Of a DNA stretch of 37,630 nucleotides, positions 21,462-30,574 are shown piece by piece. Numbering within the stretch: position 1 is the first letter of the stretch; each line of letters begins with the position of its first letter. The notes under the pieces were generated by a model that was not told where the DNA came from, searched no databases, and saw only the letters and a list, made by a program, of their open reading frames with translations. The DNA is from a virus. The translations under genes were made by a program, and so were the position numbers. Location of the stretch: positions 1-37,630 of IMG/VR virus record IMGVR_UViG_3300017782_000069. One strand, given 5' to 3'.

Positions 21462-23257
21462 TGGCAACAGTACCATTTGACATACCAGCAGGTGTTGTAC
21501 GGCACGGCACAGACAGCGAGTCAGCAGGTCGATGGCGTGATGTAAATTATGTGCGCTGGGAAAACGGCTCGCTGCGTCCTATAGGTGGCTGGCACGCACG
21601 CGAAGATAGAACTGACACAGCAAACACGGTAGAAGTAACACTAGGCACAAATGTGAAAGCGCGTGCAGCGTTAGCGTGGAAAAGCACATCAGGCACAGCG
21701 TGGATTGCTGCAGGTAGTTTCAACAATCTATTCAGCATTAATGAGGCGGGTACAGTAACAAGCATATTAGCTTCTACTATATCAGGAGCTACTGATGGCG
21801 CTGCAGAGAATGTTGGTTATGGTAAATATCTATACGGCAAGGGTTTTTACGGTGAGCCACGACCTACGTCTGGTGTTTTAGGTGATGGCAGCACATGGTC
21901 GCTAGACAGCTGGGGTGAGTACCTCGTAGCAGTAAATTCACATGACGGTGTTTTGCGTCAGTGGACTTTGACTGGCACTGCAGACCAAATTAGCACAACA
22001 GACACAGCTTTTCCTGCTAATAACGACAGCGTGGTAGTAACAGAGGAAAGATTCTTATTTGCGTTAGGCGCTGATAACGACCCTGCTAAAATCAAATGGT
22101 GTGACCGTGAAGATAATACAACATGGACACCATCTGCCACAAATGAAGCTGGCGACATTATATTAGACACAGTTGGCAAGATACAGCTAGGCTTACAGGT
22201 GCGCGGTAGAACGCTTATTTTAACTACAACAGATGCTCACGTAGCAACTTACAGTGGACCACCAGCAGTATATGGTTTTGAAAAAGTAGGCAGCAATTGT
22301 GGCGCTGTTAGCCGTCACTGCGCTGTAGCACATGAGCAAGGTGCATTCTGGATGGGCACTAATGGCTTTTATTTTTATGACGGTCAGTCTGTACGTGATA
22401 TACCGTGTGACGTGCAAGATTACGTGTTTAAAGGGATGAACTTTGAGCAGCAGGGTAAAGTATACGCTGTCAAAAACAGTAGGTTTAATGAGATATGGTG
22501 GTTTTATCCAAGCACATCTACTGCTGAAAACGACAGGTACGTGTATTACGATTACAAAGAAAATCACTGGGGTATAGGTATATTAGACAGGACCGCAGGT
22601 GTTGATGCTGGTGTGCACAGAACGCCTATATGGTTTTCTGCTACTGGTAAAGTATATGACCACGAAACAGGTTATACACATGAGCACACTGATAACGGTG
22701 AGCAAGTGTTTAGTTATGCTGAGTCAGGACCAGTAGAAGCAGGGCAAGGTGAGCGCATAATAAATGTGACAAAAGTTATCCCTGACCACAAAGCGCAAGG
22801 TGAGCATAACTTAGTTTTTAAAACACGAAACTATCCTAACGACCCTGAGACAACGAAGGGACCATTTAGTGCTATATCACCTACAAATGTGCGACTACAG
22901 GGCAGGCAGTTTAGGCTGCGAATCGACCCTAATAGCAAGCAAATTAATTACACTGAGTTAGCGGAAGAAGCATTAAAAGTAAGTGTTAGAAAAGCTAGTC
23001 CATACTCAGATGTATATATAAATGGTAGGCATATATTAGATATCTCTAACGATGGAAATGTTAGCGGAGCTGACGCTGTAGCTATTCTCGCACATGGCGC
23101 AGGCACACAAAGCTACGACTGGATAACAAACGAAGTTATTCCATATACATTGGCTAATTATCCAGAAACTGCAATAGTGTTTGACGTAACCTACAACACG
23201 CAAGATTGGACGTTAGGCAACCTAAAATTAGAAACTAAGCTAGGCGGAGCTAGATGA
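21461..23257 (+). CDS. Tail nozzle/P22 gp10-like protein with calcium-loop insertion
   Basis: A 598-aa beta-propeller-like protein (PFDIPAGVVRHGTDSES, WRDVNYVRWENGSLRPIGGW) of the P22 gp10/nozzle group that closes the portal and forms the short tail. The C-terminal family pattern, RQFRLRI then DWTLGNLKLE, is split here by about 90 residues (about 488-578). These include LDISNDGNVSGADAVAIL, a 12-residue dockerin/EF-hand-like loop with D527, S529, D531, G532, V534 and D538 in calcium-binding positions. Ca2+ binding and any role in tail-spike attachment are inferred. It starts at the holin stop (TAATG). Confidence 0.82.
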   Translation: MATVPFDIPAGVVRHGTDSESAGRWRDVNYVRWENGSLRPIGGWHAREDRTDTANTVEVTLGTNVKARAALAWKSTSGTAWIAAGSFNNLFSINEAGTVTSILASTISGATDGAAENVGYGKYLYGKGFYGEPRPTSGVLGDGSTWSLDSWGEYLVAVNSHDGVLRQWTLTGTADQISTTDTAFPANNDSVVVTEERFLFALGADNDPAKIKWCDREDNTTWTPSATNEAGDIILDTVGKIQLGLQVRGRTLILTTTDAHVATYSGPPAVYGFEKVGSNCGAVSRHCAVAHEQGAFWMGTNGFYFYDGQSVRDIPCDVQDYVFKGMNFEQQGKVYAVKNSRFNEIWWFYPSTSTAENDRYVYYDYKENHWGIGILDRTAGVDAGVHRTPIWFSATGKVYDHETGYTHEHTDNGEQVFSYAESGPVEAGQGERIINVTKVIPDHKAQGEHNLVFKTRNYPNDPETTKGPFSAISPTNVRLQGRQFRLRIDPNSKQINYTELAEEALKVSVRKASPYSDVYINGRHILDISNDGNVSGADAVAILAHGAGTQSYDWITNEVIPYTLANYPETAIVFDVTYNTQDWTLGNLKLETKLGGAR

Positions 23258-25236
23258 GCTACCAAAACAGACCACCAGCGCTAGCAGGCAATGTCAATAC
23301 ATGGGCTGAGCGCCTGAATGATTGGCTTGTACGCAATAAGTCTAAGCTAGGGTATTACTTGGCTGGTCAGTCTGCTGCAGAAGAAGGCGTTTTGTTGTGG
23401 GACAGAGATAACAGTAGATTAGTAGTATCGTCTAATGGGTCATGGGTTGCAGTGTCTGGCGGTGGCGGCAGCATAACAAATTATCTACGCGATGATGCTG
23501 ATGACTCTACTAACTTTAGACTTACAATGGGTGGGCTTACAGTAGACACAGACACTTTGTACGTTGACAGCACTAATCATGAAGTTGGCATAGGCACTAC
23601 AGACCCATCTGAAAAACTTGAAGTTGTAGGCAATGTTGAAGCTACAGAGTTTATAGGTGATTTGCGTGGAGCGGTAGTATTTAAGGCGAAAGCAGGTGAG
23701 GCTCTTACTAAAGGCAATGTCGTTTATATATCAGGAATATCTGGTAACACCACAGTAGTAAGTAAAGCTAGAGCTGATGACGCAGCTAAGATGCCAGCGT
23801 TTGGCTTAGCAGCGAAGACTGTGTCTATCAATGCAGCGCTAGAAGTTTACACGTTTGGCACTTTATCTGGTTTAGACACTAGCAGCTTTACAGAAGGAGA
23901 CGAGCTGTTTGTGCAAGCAGGCACAGCTGGTGGCTTAGTAGCAACTGCACCAACAGGCGAAGGCGCGCAGATACAAAAGATGGGAAAGGTTACAAGGTCG
24001 CACGCATCGTCAGGCACTATCAAGATTATGGGTGCAGGTCGGACAAATGCTACGCCTAACTTGAATAATGGTAATTTTTTCTTAGGCAATGTTAATAACA
24101 TAGCAACTACCGCATCATTTTCGCAAGAAGTAAGTAATTCAACAACAGGCAAGGCAAACAAATCAGGTGATACATTTACTGGCGATGTCATTATTAGCGG
24201 TACAAATAACTTAGAAGTAGGAGAGCTTCATTCAGTTACTGGCAGTAGAAATGTTGTTAGTGGTTATGACAATACAGTATCTGGCAGCAACAATAGCGTT
24301 TCTGGACAAGATAATAGTGTTAGTGGTGATGTGTCTTTAGTTACTGGCTACGCAAATGTTATAGGCTCTAGTGGCAATAGAGGTATAACTGCAGGATACA
24401 ACAACTACAACTATAGCCAAAATAGTATAATAGTAGGCAACAGTAACAACACTAGCTCTACTGGTCATAACTCTATAGTAGGTGGATATAACAACTCAGC
24501 AAGCGGCAATCATTGCCTTGCTGTTGGGCATCAATGTCAAGTTGGCTCTGCAACAAAGTGGTTTTCTACTGGCTTAGGTTATCAAACGCAATCACTTGGC
24601 ACTGCTAGTTTCACAGGTGGTAGGTCTACATATGACGGCTTAGTAAAATATACCCGAGTAGATGCAGATGCAGGGTTTGCTTTTGGTACTGGAAATCATG
24701 TATTTGCAAATGCACCAAGCAGTATTGCGCTAGGAACTTTAACACATTGTGGTGAAACTTCACCTGCTACTGGCGTTACAGCAGCACAGTCTATGGCTAT
24801 AGGTTACAGGTCAAAAGCCTATAAAGACAACAGTTTTGCAGGTGGTAACCAAAGTTACTCCTTCGGTGATACATCGTTTTCATTTGGTAATGGTGCAGTA
24901 GCTAGTAATGGTTTTTCAAACATTGCACTAGGTAGAGGTATTACAACGCCTGTTAGTGGTGGCTCAGCTACTACTATTGGAGCTGTAAGTGTAGGTCAAT
25001 TCAATGAGTATGCTGTAACAACAGCGCAGCACTTTAGTGTAGGAACAGGTACAGGTGACGGCTCACGATACACGTCAATGTATGTTGGTCCACGCTCTAG
25101 CGCAGATAGTGGTATAGTTATGCGAGCGCTAAAAGATTCAGCTAACTACGCAAATGACAGCGCTGCTGCGACTGGGGGCGTGCCATTAGGCGGCTTGTAT
25201 AGAAGCAGTGGTTACGTAAAGATTAGGATGACATAA
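23254..25236 (+). CDS. Tail fibre with YadA-head-like repeats
   Basis: A 660-aa protein with an N-terminal tail-anchor (RPPALAGNVNTWAERLNDWL), GIGTTDPSEKLEVVG typical of fibre chaperone-linked segments, a central beta region, and many short repeats about 330-480 (VSGSNNSVSGQDNSVSG, VGNSNN, IVGGYNNSASG, LAVGHQ) like the left-handed roll of YadA heads. A C-terminus ends YRSSGYVKIRM. These features suggest a trimeric adhesin-like fibre. The start overlaps the nozzle stop (ATGA). Confidence 0.85.
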   Translation: MSYQNRPPALAGNVNTWAERLNDWLVRNKSKLGYYLAGQSAAEEGVLLWDRDNSRLVVSSNGSWVAVSGGGGSITNYLRDDADDSTNFRLTMGGLTVDTDTLYVDSTNHEVGIGTTDPSEKLEVVGNVEATEFIGDLRGAVVFKAKAGEALTKGNVVYISGISGNTTVVSKARADDAAKMPAFGLAAKTVSINAALEVYTFGTLSGLDTSSFTEGDELFVQAGTAGGLVATAPTGEGAQIQKMGKVTRSHASSGTIKIMGAGRTNATPNLNNGNFFLGNVNNIATTASFSQEVSNSTTGKANKSGDTFTGDVIISGTNNLEVGELHSVTGSRNVVSGYDNTVSGSNNSVSGQDNSVSGDVSLVTGYANVIGSSGNRGITAGYNNYNYSQNSIIVGNSNNTSSTGHNSIVGGYNNSASGNHCLAVGHQCQVGSATKWFSTGLGYQTQSLGTASFTGGRSTYDGLVKYTRVDADAGFAFGTGNHVFANAPSSIALGTLTHCGETSPATGVTAAQSMAIGYRSKAYKDNSFAGGNQSYSFGDTSFSFGNGAVASNGFSNIALGRGITTPVSGGSATTIGAVSVGQFNEYAVTTAQHFSVGTGTGDGSRYTSMYVGPRSSADSGIVMRALKDSANYANDSAAATGGVPLGGLYRSSGYVKIRMT

Positions 25237-25565
25237 TGGCTATTACATGGGATATCAAAGAGTTAAAAACTAACGCAAATAATGGTGTTAATTATGTGCT
25301 TTATTTTGCGTGGGATGAGGAAGTTACTGGTGAAGGCTTAGAGTCTAGAAGCTATCATGGTTATTATGATGCTTTTATTGAATACACGCCAGACCCAAGC
25401 GCAGAGGGTTACACGGCATTTAACGACCTCACTAAGGACCAAGTTATAGGATGGGTAAAAGCCTCGTTAGGCAGCGAACAAGTGGCTACAATAGAGGCTG
25501 CTATAGCCACACAAATTGCAGACAAAAAACAGCTGCAAGGTCCTATAGCGATGCCGTGGGAATAA
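25236..25565 (+). CDS. Fibre-adjacent conserved small protein (DUF7936-like)
   Basis: The 109-aa protein (ITWDIKELKTNANNGVNYV, ... AYTA FNDLTKDQVIGWVKASLG, ... IAAQI-type helix, ending GPIAMPWE) resembles small proteins that follow phage fibre genes and may act in fibre assembly. It is coupled to the fibre by a one-base overlap. Function is inferred from position and family habit. Confidence 0.72.
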   Translation: MAITWDIKELKTNANNGVNYVLYFAWDEEVTGEGLESRSYHGYYDAFIEYTPDPSAEGYTAFNDLTKDQVIGWVKASLGSEQVATIEAAIATQIADKKQLQGPIAMPWE

Positions 25566-25601
25566 GATAACCTTATTATTAAGTCATACAACAGATTATG
25601 G

Positions 25602-25610
25602 TATACTCGG
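25602..25610 (+). promoter_or_regulatory. TATACTCGG promoter-like motif 4
   Basis: TATACTCGG (one change from TATAATCGG) lies in the 50-base gap before the GNAT-like gene. Its -10 ends eight bases before the ATG at 25616. The 17-base -35 position is TTAAGT. A small hairpin AATAAG/CTTATT (25561-25577) lies just upstream over the previous stop. Together they suggest a boundary for a new late transcript. Confidence 0.42.
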
Positions 25611-25615
25611 AGCCT

Positions 25616-25981
25616 ATGACAATAGACCAAGAACTAGAAAGATGTCGTGAATGGATTGAGTCAGCGTTAGCCTTCAGTGGTGGTACGCATGAGTTTAGCG
25701 ACATCGTAGAAGGCATACATAGTTTAAGGTATCAGTTTTGGGCTGCAGAGCGTGGATGCGCTGTAACTGAGATTATAGTTTATCCTAGAAAGCGTGTACT
25801 CCATGTGTTTCTAGCAGGCGGTGAGATGGACCAGATATTAGACATGGAAAGCTCAGCTGCTGAATTTGCAAGGCAACAAAATTGCCACGGTATGTCCTTA
25901 GCAGGGCGTAAAGGGTGGTCTAAAGTTTTGAAAGATTACGGTTGGAACGAAGCGTTCACAACACTATCGAAGGAGTTATAG
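25616..25981 (+). CDS. GNAT-fold-like protein of unknown role
   Basis: A 121-aa protein, IDQELERCREWIESALAFSG, GTHEFSDIVEGI, FWAAERGCAVTEIIVYPRKRVLHVFLAGG, MSLAGRKGWSKVLKDYGWNE. The order of strands and helices matches a class of small phage acetyltransferase-like (GNAT-fold) proteins, but the usual acetyl-CoA pyrophosphate-binding (Q/R-x-x-G-x-G/A) motif is not clear. It may be structural or a modified enzyme. I chose ATG 25616; a longer start at 25598 would lie across the -10-like motif. Confidence 0.62.
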   Translation: MTIDQELERCREWIESALAFSGGTHEFSDIVEGIHSLRYQFWAAERGCAVTEIIVYPRKRVLHVFLAGGEMDQILDMESSAAEFARQQNCHGMSLAGRKGWSKVLKDYGWNEAFTTLSKEL

Positions 25982-25982
25982 T

Positions 25983-26429
25983 ATGGCTGGCGGTAAAGGC
26001 GGTGGTCAAACCACCACATCAGACATTCCAGAGTGGGCAAAAGAGCCTACAAAGCGCAACTTAGCAAGAGCTGAGGCAGTGCAACAAATTGGTTACCAGC
26101 CCTATATGGGTCCTGATTTAGCTGCATTCAATCCAACACAGCAATCTGCCATGCAAAGCCAGCTAGACGCTGCACAAGCATTTGGCTTGTCTGGTCCGCA
26201 AACAGCCTTAGCTGATATGCCACCCCCACAAGAGTTTGCTGGCGGCATCCGTGGATACAGCGCATTCCCATTATTTGAGCAAGCACAACAAGAGCTAGCT
26301 GCTAGGGACCCAGAAACACAGGCGCAATATGACGCATTGTTTGGCAACCCTGTACCAACAGGTGGTGATGATATTTCTTCTTTCTACAATACGCCAATGG
26401 AAAGACGCTTCAGAAAATTTTCTAGTTAA
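25983..26429 (+). CDS. Internal virion/ejection-type protein, small 1
   Basis: The 148-aa protein starts AGGKGGGQTTTSDIPEWAKE and contains YQPYMGPDLAAFNPTQQSAM, a recurrent sequence of phage internal proteins located just before the larger ejection proteins. It is Gln/Ala-rich and probably packed in the capsid. Two bases separate it from the GNAT-like gene. The function, injection or core scaffold, is inferred from the neighbourhood. Confidence 0.75.
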   Translation: MAGGKGGGQTTTSDIPEWAKEPTKRNLARAEAVQQIGYQPYMGPDLAAFNPTQQSAMQSQLDAAQAFGLSGPQTALADMPPPQEFAGGIRGYSAFPLFEQAQQELAARDPETQAQYDALFGNPVPTGGDDISSFYNTPMERRFRKFSS

Positions 26430-26440
26430 AGGTATTTAGC

Positions 26441-27175
26441 ATGGCTAATGCAGCAATGGGCGGTCAGCCCAACATAATGCAAGGCGCAGCACAGGGTATG
26501 CAAGTAGCAGGTCAAACTGCAGCGCAAGGCACACAATACAGACCATTAGCTGTACAGGCTGGTCAAGTAGCTGGTGCGGACCTAAGCGCGTACACTAACC
26601 CCTATGAGACACAGGTTGTTGACCAATCACTGGCAGATATGGAGCGTGCACGACAAATGCAGCAAAACGTGTCTGACTTCCAGATGGGTCAAGCAGGCGC
26701 TTTTGGTGGTTCGCGTCACGGCATAGCACAAGCAGAGTCTAACAGAAACTTTTATGACCGTGCAGGTGCAATGGCTAGCGGTCTAAGACAGCAAGGATTC
26801 CAGCAAGCACAGAACTTAGCAGGTCAAGATATACAGCGTACATTGCAGGCTGATTTAGCTAATCAACAGGCTGATTTAACAGGCGCAAGTCAAAGACTAG
26901 CTGCAGGCGGTCAATTGTCTAACATTGCTAACTTAGGCTTTGGCATGGGTCGTGACATACAGGCTGACATTATGAAGCAAGGCACGCTACAGCAGCTAAT
27001 GCAGCAACAGTTAATTGACGCAGGTAAGCAGCAGTTTGAAGGCTATGTAGGTAGACCTATGGATACTATTGGCATACTTTCACAGGCGTTAGGTGCTTCA
27101 ACTATTCCGCAGTCACAGCAAACTAGAAAAGACCACGGCTTGTTTGACTACCTAACAATGTTTGGCATGATGTAA
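26441..27175 (+). CDS. Internal virion/ejection-type protein 2
   Basis: A 244-aa Gln/Ala/Gly-rich protein (LSAYTNPYETQVVDQSLADM, QAGAFGGSRHGIAQAESNRNF, LANQQADLTGASQRLAAGG). TNPY and AFGGSRHG are landmarks of a family of podoviral virion proteins near portal/ejection genes. Probably helical and packed inside the head. It is separated from the previous gene by 11 bases with an AAAGG site. Confidence 0.75.
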   Translation: MANAAMGGQPNIMQGAAQGMQVAGQTAAQGTQYRPLAVQAGQVAGADLSAYTNPYETQVVDQSLADMERARQMQQNVSDFQMGQAGAFGGSRHGIAQAESNRNFYDRAGAMASGLRQQGFQQAQNLAGQDIQRTLQADLANQQADLTGASQRLAAGGQLSNIANLGFGMGRDIQADIMKQGTLQQLMQQQLIDAGKQQFEGYVGRPMDTIGILSQALGASTIPQSQQTRKDHGLFDYLTMFGMM

Positions 27176-27188
27176 TAGAGACTTAAAT

Positions 27189-27611
27189 ATGACCATACCT
27201 TTAGACCCTACAATGTTAGCAGCACTATTACAATCTGGACCAGCAGCGTCTACAGCTGCTTCAGCCTTTCCGACCATGCCAGTTTCTGCCATATCGCAGG
27301 CTCCAGCACAATTAGCAGCACAACAAGCTGGTGGCATTAACAACATTAGTAGTGCGCTTAGCGGCATGGGCGCAACCCCATCAGCGGCATCATCACCTAC
27401 AACTGGCGGATTAAGTGGTCTAGGCGGCATGAGTCAGCCAAGCAGCTTTGGAGATAGATTGGCTAAAGTAAATGCAGAAACCCCACAGCATCATGCACTA
27501 GTAGCATCTAACGCACAGTATGTTCCATTAGAAGCGCCTAGAACAAACCCATACGCGCCTACAGCGCCATCTAGTTTATTCGATATGTTGAAAAGTATGT
27601 ACGGAGCTTAA
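27189..27611 (+). CDS. Internal virion protein 3, low-complexity
   Basis: A 140-aa protein rich in Ala, Ser, Gly and Pro (MLAALLQSGPAASTAASAF, SSALSGMGATPSAASSP). The C-terminus is a short helix, PSSLFDMLKSMYGA. It has no family signature. It sits in tandem between virion genes, and low-complexity composition suggests a flexible or disordered linker protein in the particle. Confidence 0.68.
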   Translation: MTIPLDPTMLAALLQSGPAASTAASAFPTMPVSAISQAPAQLAAQQAGGINNISSALSGMGATPSAASSPTTGGLSGLGGMSQPSSFGDRLAKVNAETPQHHALVASNAQYVPLEAPRTNPYAPTAPSSLFDMLKSMYGA

Positions 27612-27612
27612 T

Positions 27613-28716
27613 ATGAGCCTGTTAGACAGATTAAGTGCACCACAGACCTTAGAGCAAAAACTACAGCAGCAGATGTATGGTGGGCAAGCGCCTATCGTAG
27701 AGCGCAGCGAGTACAGTCGTAACTTACCGCCTGCACCTGCACAAGCACCTGTACAAAAGCCCAGCTTTTTCCAAAGCGCGCGCGCAAAGCTAGCTGACCC
27801 TGCTTACAGGGCGCAACTAGCATCTGCATTTAATACTATGCGTATGAACCCTGACCCATCTGTTTCACAGCGTGCGTTAGATATGTCATCTGCAAACCAA
27901 ACAGTACAGTATTTAGAGCAGCAAGGGCACTCACAGTTAGCACAAGCAGTAAGAGCAAACCCAGCATTAGCAACAGATGCTATGAAGTCTATTATTGGCA
28001 CTAATTACGCCAAACAATCGTCTGGCATACAAACTGACCCTAATACTGGTCAACAGTATTTTACAGAATATGACCCTAACACAGGTGCAGGTAAGCGTGT
28101 TGATGTAACTGGAGCTATTGGCGAAACACCAGCGGAAAAAGCGCAGCGAGAAGCAGACCAAGCATTTAGGTTAGCTGATGTAGATGATGCACGAACGCGC
28201 GGTGTAGAAATATTTGACTCTTCAGAGCAGATAGGGCGCTCTATTGCTATGATGAAGCAGGCTAGGGATTTGGTGGCGCAAGGCGATGTTGCTACAGGTG
28301 TAGTTGAAAGATTTTTACCAGCATTCACTGCTAACACTGCGTTATTTAGAAGTATCCGCACCTCATTAGGTATTGATGTTATCAACAGCGCAACATTTGG
28401 CGCGTTAAGTGAGGCTGAATTAAACCTAGCATTAAGCAAAGACATACCAGACAGCTTAGAAGGACCAGCGCTAGTTGAATATCTTGATAAAAAGATACAG
28501 GCGCAAAACAAGTTATATCGTGAAATGACGAAGAAAGCGCGCTACTTACAAAGCGGTATATCATTAAGTGATTACATGAAAGAAACTGCTGCACAAGTGC
28601 AAGAAGGCTACGATACTTTAGCAGCATATCCTATTGGCGACCCTGATATGACTTATGCGATATGGAACGAGATGACAGGGGATGATAGAAAGGCTTACTT
28701 AAAGGCTGACAAATAA
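27613..28716 (+). CDS. Internal virion protein 4
   Basis: A 367-aa protein with a Gln/Pro-rich N-terminus, a repeated helical middle (SQRALDMSSANQTVQYLEQQ), the segment PNTGQQYFTEYDPNTGAGKR and a helical C-terminal half (IGRSIAMMKQARDLVAQGDV ... FLPAFTANTALFRSIRTSLG ... LSDYMKETAAQVQEGYDT). Such proteins are found beside ejection/transglycosylase genes in podoviruses. No catalytic motif is visible. Its stop TAA overlaps the next ATG. Confidence 0.75.
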   Translation: MSLLDRLSAPQTLEQKLQQQMYGGQAPIVERSEYSRNLPPAPAQAPVQKPSFFQSARAKLADPAYRAQLASAFNTMRMNPDPSVSQRALDMSSANQTVQYLEQQGHSQLAQAVRANPALATDAMKSIIGTNYAKQSSGIQTDPNTGQQYFTEYDPNTGAGKRVDVTGAIGETPAEKAQREADQAFRLADVDDARTRGVEIFDSSEQIGRSIAMMKQARDLVAQGDVATGVVERFLPAFTANTALFRSIRTSLGIDVINSATFGALSEAELNLALSKDIPDSLEGPALVEYLDKKIQAQNKLYREMTKKARYLQSGISLSDYMKETAAQVQEGYDTLAAYPIGDPDMTYAIWNEMTGDDRKAYLKADK

Positions 28717-30566
28717 TGGCGCAAACTAAGCAGCAGATATTAGATAAATATAAGCCTAAAGTTGAGCCTACTGCTCCTGTTGAGTCACAACGTGCACGTA
28801 CAGCAGCACAAGGTTTGACGTTTGGTTTTGCTGATGAGGTAGAAGCATTTATTAGGTCTGGCTTTTCTGACAAACAGTATGATGAGATACGTGATGAGTT
28901 GAGAGCTAAAGTTACTGCTTATAAAAAAGCTAACCCAGCTGAAGCGTTAACATACGAATTAGCAGGCGCACTTGTTCCCTCTATTGCACTATCAATGACA
29001 GGTTTTGGCGCACCAGCAGGTGGGGCTAACTTAATGCGTACTGGCAAGGTTTTATTAGGTGAGTCAGCAGCATCTGCAATAGGTTACAGTGAAGGTGATT
29101 TAAGTGCTAGTCAAGGTCAGCTAGAAGCGCTAGGTAACACAGCGCAAGGCGTTGGGTTTGGTGCAGTTGTAGAAGGCGGTGTTAGGTTAACTGGTCCAAT
29201 ATTTGGCAAGGTTATTAACTTTGTGCGCAAGAAGTTTGGCGATAAGGCAGACAATGCAGTACAAGCTGAATTATTACGACTTGTAGAAGAAACAGGCAAG
29301 TCTGTAGATGAGGTCATAGCAGATGTAGCTGAAGGGCGCATCATGGCAGATAACATGACACTAGTTAATTCAATTAAAGCTATGGTTAACGAAGGCGGTT
29401 TAACTAAAGCTGAAATACTAGCATCATCTGCAGGTAGAGCAGCATCAACACGCACTGCTGCACAGGAAGAGTTAAAAGGCGCTTTAGCACCACAGTTTCA
29501 AGACCCTAATGTTATCCGTGCTATGAAACAGTCTGACGAACAGATAAAAGCACAGGAGCGCAAGGGCTATCAAGAAGTGTTTGAAGGTGGCGCTGCTGTA
29601 CCAGCTAGTCTGCAAGAGCAAATGCTCAGCGTCATACAAAGAATGCCACAAGCAGCTGATGAGCTAGTTAGTATATATCGTGCAAGAAACATAGTACCAT
29701 TGTTTAAAAAAGCAGATGATGGCAGCATAGAGTTTGTGCGCACGCCTAGTTTAGAAGATGCTGAAATATTGCGCAGAACTTTAAAAGATATATCTAAGGG
29801 ACAGTTTGATGCTGGTCGCGGCACAATGGGCGAAATTGTTAGCGACTTAGAAAAATCTTTAAAAACACCGATAGACGCGGCTTCTCCAGAACTTGCATCA
29901 GTTAGGCAACAGTTTGCAACAAATAGCACTGCCAGAAATGCCTTTAATCTTGCGCGCAACAAAGCGCTAACTATGAATGTAGATGAGCTGTCTTACATAA
30001 TAGAGCAAATGGCACCAGAGGCGCTAGAGGCATTCAGAGCTGGTGCATTAGACGCTCTTAACAATCAGGCTAGAAAGAGTGGTGTAATGCTAAGAGATTT
30101 AGCAAATGAAGATAAACAAATAGGTGCTGCATTACGTGTTATACTGCCACCACAGCAAGCAGATAGTGTGTTGGGTGCAGTAGGAAGAGCAGCAGAGGCT
30201 ACTCAAGTTGCTCAACGTGTTAGACCTGAGTTTGGCTCACCTACACAAGCACTGCAGCGACAGCAAGAGAAAATGGGTTCACGAGTTTCAGCAGAAGATG
30301 CTTTAAGAGGCTCGCAAGGTGATATGTTCTCATTGATAAGAATACTTAGAGACACTATACCATCAGGCAAAGGTTTATCTGATGAGCAAATGCTACAAGT
30401 AGTTAAGGTCTTATTTGGCGAGGACCCAACACTAGTAGAGACAGCCCTTAAAGATAAGCGTGCATTAGGCAAGTTATTACGTAAAGCTGAAGCAGCTGTT
30501 AGCACTTTGGCTACTGGCGCTAGAACAGGCGCAGTACAGCAAGCTGCACAACCAGCTGGACAATAG
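28716..30566 (+). CDS. Internal virion/ejection protein 5, large
   Basis: A 616-aa helical protein. The N-terminal RTAAQGLTFGFADEVEAFIR followed by ELAGALVPSIALSMTGFG contains an amphipathic/hydrophobic region that could insert in a membrane. The middle and C-terminal parts are Ala/Glu/Leu-rich helices ending in a disordered Gln-rich tail. These features match ejection proteins that leave the capsid with the DNA. No lytic transglycosylase motif was seen. It ends 8 bases before the portal gene. Confidence 0.75.
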   Translation: MAQTKQQILDKYKPKVEPTAPVESQRARTAAQGLTFGFADEVEAFIRSGFSDKQYDEIRDELRAKVTAYKKANPAEALTYELAGALVPSIALSMTGFGAPAGGANLMRTGKVLLGESAASAIGYSEGDLSASQGQLEALGNTAQGVGFGAVVEGGVRLTGPIFGKVINFVRKKFGDKADNAVQAELLRLVEETGKSVDEVIADVAEGRIMADNMTLVNSIKAMVNEGGLTKAEILASSAGRAASTRTAAQEELKGALAPQFQDPNVIRAMKQSDEQIKAQERKGYQEVFEGGAAVPASLQEQMLSVIQRMPQAADELVSIYRARNIVPLFKKADDGSIEFVRTPSLEDAEILRRTLKDISKGQFDAGRGTMGEIVSDLEKSLKTPIDAASPELASVRQQFATNSTARNAFNLARNKALTMNVDELSYIIEQMAPEALEAFRAGALDALNNQARKSGVMLRDLANEDKQIGAALRVILPPQQADSVLGAVGRAAEATQVAQRVRPEFGSPTQALQRQQEKMGSRVSAEDALRGSQGDMFSLIRILRDTIPSGKGLSDEQMLQVVKVLFGEDPTLVETALKDKRALGKLLRKAEAAVSTLATGARTGAVQQAAQPAGQ

Positions 30567-30574
30567 GAGATAAC

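Noticed and set aside
24230-24540. CRISPR-like array
   Set aside because: The repeated bases encode YadA-head-like VSG/NNS repeats inside a fibre gene; repeats are unequal and no spacers are present.
28050-28511. Minus-strand open frame opposite internal virion protein 4
   Set aside because: No motif, no start signal, and opposite to a coupled gene pair.
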